A program made the position numbers and the translations under genes. The notes beneath the pieces were generated by a model. That model was not told the DNA's origin and searched no databases. It worked only from the letters and a program-made list of their open reading frames with translations. From a virus: a DNA stretch of 52,215 bases. The stretch lies in the IMG/VR virus record IMGVR_UViG_3300018933_000070, positions 1-52,215 of that record; one strand, 5' to 3'. Shown piece by piece: positions 49,166 to 52,215 of the stretch; positions within the stretch are counted from its first letter, which is position 1, and each line of letters opens with the position of its first letter.

Positions 49166-50050
49166 ATGTTTAGATTTTATGAAACCACTCCATTAGAACA
49201 ATTTGTTGAAAGGACTTATACACATAACGGAATACATACGCCGCAACAGCTGACCGTCGAAGAATTATCCAGGCGTTTGAATATTTGGGTTCATTACAAA
49301 AAGGTCCGGAGTCGTGCGGTAGAAACTGTACCCGGAAGGTATAGTATTTTTCTAGATAATAGATTAACGCCTGAAAAACAATGGGTTGAATTCTTGCACG
49401 AACTCTGTCATTTACTCCGACATGCCGGCAATCAAATGGTGTTACCTAAATCATTTACTAAGGCTCAAGAAATAGAAGCAGACCATTTTGTGCTCTACGC
49501 TGCCATGCCAATTTCTATGATATCCAAGCTCTCACTACCGGATAATCAGACGGATGCTATTCGTTTCTTAGCCTCCACATTTAGAGTTCCGATCTGTATT
49601 GCAAAGCAAAGACTGGAGCAAATCCAGCGAAGGGTATATCACGGAAAGTTGTTGCACGAAACTTCAAAGCTCATGGAGACCCGGAATCGAATCAATTATG
49701 AAGATATCCCAAGCCAGAGTGAAACGACCTTCTATGCTTATTTCGATCCAAGCGGTGATTACATCGAGCCTTCCCAAATTATTATTCAGGTAGATAAAGA
49801 GACCCTTCTTTCTCAAGAGGAACTTTCCTTCTCTCTAGATGGTCCATTCAAACGAATTGAAGAGAGCCAACTGGAGGCCTTCGTCGACTGTAAACCTATA
49901 AAGTTTAATGATTTGGATTACACCAGAGATGGGAAGATCAGTCTAAAGCTGAGCCATCTGGCCAGCAGGTATTATAATTCGGCCTTCAAATTCATTGTTC
50001 AGCGAAAGGATATAGAGCAAGTACTGCATTTTTACGGGGCGAATTTTTAA
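49166..50050 (+). CDS. ImmA/IrrE-type metallopeptidase
   Basis: A 294-residue zinc peptidase. The HExxH motif is HELCH (78-82), and E104 in KAQEIEADHF is the likely third ligand. In ICEBs1 and related phages ImmA cleaves the ImmR repressor on DNA damage. Here about 110 C-terminal residues form an additional beta-rich domain (IIIQVDKETLLSQEELSFSL). ATG 49166 follows AGGAGG. It is separated from its presumed target repressor by two cargo genes and a terminator. Confidence 0.87.
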   Translation: MFRFYETTPLEQFVERTYTHNGIHTPQQLTVEELSRRLNIWVHYKKVRSRAVETVPGRYSIFLDNRLTPEKQWVEFLHELCHLLRHAGNQMVLPKSFTKAQEIEADHFVLYAAMPISMISKLSLPDNQTDAIRFLASTFRVPICIAKQRLEQIQRRVYHGKLLHETSKLMETRNRINYEDIPSQSETTFYAYFDPSGDYIEPSQIIIQVDKETLLSQEELSFSLDGPFKRIEESQLEAFVDCKPIKFNDLDYTRDGKISLKLSHLASRYYNSAFKFIVQRKDIEQVLHFYGANF

Positions 50051-50062
50051 GGAGGGATCCTA

Positions 50063-51820
50063 ATGATTAACTTTGCTGAAAATCAATTCAAAGATGTTGC
50101 TATATATCCCCGAGTATCCAGTGATGATCAACAAGAACGTGAAACTATCCAAAGTCAGATTGAGTTTGCAATCAAATATTGCGAGCTCCATGGCTTAAAT
50201 ATTGTTGATTGGTATAAGGATGATGGCGTGTCAGGGATCATCCCACTTGATGAGCGACCAGAGGGCAAACGTCTTCTAGAGGATGCCAAAGCCGGTAAAT
50301 TCAAAAGCGTCCTCATCTATAATATGAAACGTCTTGGCCGGAAGGCACGCGTGACACTTGATGCCATCTATCAGCTTGAAGAATATGGAGTTACCATCAA
50401 ATCCATGACGGAACCTTTTGATACCAGTACTCCAATGGGCAGATTCGTCATTACTGTTCTCGCTGGCCAAGCAGAGTTTGACAGAGATACTTTGCTTGAA
50501 ACCTTATGGCATGGAGCAAATCGTGTTGCCCGTCAAGGCCAATGGCTGGGGGGAATCGTACCGTATGGCTATGTGGTTATAGATAAATTTCTCCAAGTTA
50601 ACGAGGAGCCTCTCCCGGGGAAAGAGGATCTGTCTGAAGCCGGCGTAATTCGACTAATGTATCACCTTGTTGGAAACGAGAAATGGTCAACCATACAAGT
50701 GGCGGATTACTTTAACTCTTTAAAGATTCCACCGTCCTATGTAAAAGATGGGAGGAAAATAAAGAAAGGAAAACGAAAAGAGAACACGGCCGGAGTCTGG
50801 ACCCCTGGACGAATCAGGAACATGATTGTAAACACGACCTATAAAGGACTCCATGTATACGGTAAACGTTCAAAAAAGGAACGGGAGCTCATTGAAAGAG
50901 AAGTCCCATCAATCGTATCAACAGATCTATGGGATAAAGCTCAAGTTGCGCTTCGCGATAATCAAATTGAGGCTTTTAGAAACCAAACACGACACAATCT
51001 CCTCCGAGGCCTTATTAAATGTGGATCCTGCGGATTAACTTATCATGGTGCCGCGTTCGCTGGGGCTGGACGTAAACCCCAAGCTTATTATATTTGCGGA
51101 GGTAAGACTGCATACAGGGGGCCCGCTCAAGGAAAGTGCTGCTCCAAGAACATTCCAGCTGAATGGATAGAAAAACATGTATGGGATGAATGTGTTCAAT
51201 TTATTGAGAATCCAGGAGAAGCCCTCGAGCAATTAAATGACGGAATGCAGATCAGAAAATCAAAAATTGGAGAGTACCTATCGGAGAAAGAAATTGTACA
51301 AAAGAGCATTGCAGATAAGCAAAACGAGCGACAAGGTATCCTGACCCTATATCGCCAGAAGATGATAACGGCTTTAGATGTTGAAAAGCAGCTTCAAGAA
51401 ATCATGTCTGAAACAGCTGCCTTAGAGAATCGATTAAATGAACTCGATTTATTGATAAATGCTGAAAATGATCTATCTAAAGATTTTAAGACAGCGGAAG
51501 ATCTGCTCTATGATCTTCGTATGAAAATTATCGCCGGCAATAACGCTCCAACCTTCAGCACCCGCCGCGAAATTGTTAAAACGCTGGTACATGAGATAAT
51601 CGTCGACACAATTCCATCACCGACCGGCGGAAGACCAAAAGCATCTGTAAATGTGAAATATGCTTTTAACAAAACGGTTCCCGCTGATTTAGCGTTTGCC
51701 AAAGGTAAAAATCACACGGTTGTCCGTGCGGCTATTACGGCAGCGACCATCCGGCCCAGCAATGCACCTGCAGCGTGGCGAGAATCGCCCAATACCGCGC
51801 GCGGATATCCGGCCCCTTAA
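50063..51820 (+). CDS. large serine recombinase (integrase)
   Basis: A 585-residue recombinase as read here. The resolvase domain has catalytic S19 in YPRVSSDDQQ, plus YNMKRLGRKARV and PFDTSTPMGRF. A recombinase domain and zinc ribbon (LIKCGSCGLTYHG, then GKCCSKN) follow, with a coiled coil at about 410-470. The ATG is behind AAGGAGGG. The ORF crosses the prophage/host boundary near 51720, so its last ~33 residues (VVRAAITAAT onward) come from comM DNA in another frame. The free phage must encode another end. The phage-encoded part is about 552 residues. Confidence 0.93.
   Translation: MINFAENQFKDVAIYPRVSSDDQQERETIQSQIEFAIKYCELHGLNIVDWYKDDGVSGIIPLDERPEGKRLLEDAKAGKFKSVLIYNMKRLGRKARVTLDAIYQLEEYGVTIKSMTEPFDTSTPMGRFVITVLAGQAEFDRDTLLETLWHGANRVARQGQWLGGIVPYGYVVIDKFLQVNEEPLPGKEDLSEAGVIRLMYHLVGNEKWSTIQVADYFNSLKIPPSYVKDGRKIKKGKRKENTAGVWTPGRIRNMIVNTTYKGLHVYGKRSKKERELIEREVPSIVSTDLWDKAQVALRDNQIEAFRNQTRHNLLRGLIKCGSCGLTYHGAAFAGAGRKPQAYYICGGKTAYRGPAQGKCCSKNIPAEWIEKHVWDECVQFIENPGEALEQLNDGMQIRKSKIGEYLSEKEIVQKSIADKQNERQGILTLYRQKMITALDVEKQLQEIMSETAALENRLNELDLLINAENDLSKDFKTAEDLLYDLRMKIIAGNNAPTFSTRREIVKTLVHEIIVDTIPSPTGGRPKASVNVKYAFNKTVPADLAFAKGKNHTVVRAAITAATIRPSNAPAAWRESPNTARGYPAP
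51712..51730 (+). other. attR, right prophage attachment junction (approximate)
   Basis: In the comM frame, coherent ComM sequence begins at TGT 51721 (CPCGYYGSDHP); codons just before it do not give the expected Asn-Pro. The crossover is therefore within a few bases of 51720, next to the integrase 3' end. The exact core cannot be set without attL or attB. Confidence 0.7.
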
Positions 51821-52215
51821 TGGACCGGATCGATCTGCAGGTTGACGTGCCAAGGCCCAAGGAATGGCCGGGAAGCACGCCGCCGCTGTCCTCGAAGACG
51901 ATGCGCGATCGGGTCTATGCCGCCCAGACCATTCAGCTGGAGCGATACCGCCAGCTTCCGATCCGCTGGAACAGCGAATTGTTCGGCAGCTATTTAAGAA
52001 CCCACGCAGCACTCGATAAAGCTTCAGCGGAGCTGCTGCAGGTAACGCTCGATTCCCTGGGGCTCAGCATGCGGGCATATGACCGGATTTTAAAGCTGGC
52101 ACGGACGATTGCGGATCTGGAGGCATCCGTTGAGATACAGAGCCGCCACGTTGCCGAAGCCATTCAATACCGCCAGCTGGATCGGCAGTACATCGTTACG
52201 GAGGAGCCTGGCTAA
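51721..52215 (+). pseudogene. comM: comM/yifB Mg-chelatase-like ATPase, 3' fragment split by the prophage
   Basis: About 164 codons of the C-terminal part: CPCGYYGSDHPAQQCTCS, then ARIAQYRARISGPLMDRIDL, and a helical Mg-chelatase C-terminal domain ending IQYRQLDRQ. These are diagnostic for ComM/YifB, proteins of about 500 residues. The N-terminal two thirds, including the AAA motifs, are missing and presumably lie beyond the left junction. GTG 51775 could restart a short product, but no ribosome site supports it. Base composition here is GC-rich host-type. Confidence 0.87.

Noticed and set aside
51775-52215. Treating the comM 3' part as an intact gene starting at 51775
   Set aside because: ComM homology extends upstream to 51721 without a start codon; the protein is truncated.

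Overview
The window is most of a temperate, contractile-tailed (PBSX/Xkd-type myovirus) prophage, integrated in the comM/yifB gene of a Gram-positive host. Strong AAGGAGG-type ribosome sites, XkdE-XkdX-type structural proteins, ImmR/ImmA-type control, an endolysin with an S-layer-homology-like tail and DUF3888 genes point to a Paenibacillus-like Bacillales host. No rRNA, tRNA or CRISPR array was seen. The right prophage/host junction lies near 51720. The left junction is outside the window.

Layout. 1-3000: cargo beyond the lysis genes, comprising an ATP-dependent DNA ligase (+ strand) and a translationally coupled three-gene cassette: YbjN-like protein, DUF3990-type ADP-ribosyltransferase-fold protein, and small DUF3791-like partner. 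3039-4386: endolysin, holin and XhlA, separated by two tandem terminators from the structural operon. 4465-26342: late structural genes, read leftward on the minus strand: two small ORFs, terminase small and large subunits, portal, minor head protein, XkdF protease, capsid, connectors, sheath, tube, tail chaperone with a programmed -1 frameshift, tape measure, baseplate, fiber, XkdX. 26500-32600: a mosaic zone with two DUF3888 genes (one interrupted), a ParB-like/DNA methyltransferase fusion, micro-genes, a likely structured RNA, a small hydrophobic peptide gene, a MerR-SDR cassette and an ArpU-like late regulator. 32678-33388: a HEPN-domain gene on the opposite strand. 33391-46652: early genes, minus strand: XRE regulators, zinc-ribbon and other small proteins, SMC-like ATPase, RecT, MBL-fold hydrolase, replication initiator containing iteron-like repeats, helicase loader, DnaB helicase, RuvC-like resolvase, a cytosine-5 methyltransferase. 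46684-50050: immunity region with divergent promoters, three operator sites, a CI/ImmR-like repressor, two cargo genes and an ImmA-like protease. 50063-51820: large serine recombinase. 51721-52215: 3' part of comM.

How it works together. The repressor (46804) probably binds three 15-bp operators and silences the leftward early promoter. ImmA (49166) probably cleaves it on induction. Early transcription then yields the recombination and replication genes, and the ArpU-like protein (32080) probably switches on the late operon. Head, tail and lysis follow. The accessory genes lie between modules or opposite in direction, as expected for lysogenic-conversion cargo.

The most notable observations are: an integrase ORF whose last ~33 codons are host comM DNA read in another frame; the YbjN/ART/DUF3791 cassette; an attenuator-led HEPN gene antisense to the early operon; a hydrophobic micro-protein locus beside a promoter-terminator-bounded RNA; and several micro-genes of 28-60 codons. 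All functional statements are inferred from reading the sequence. No database search was run.
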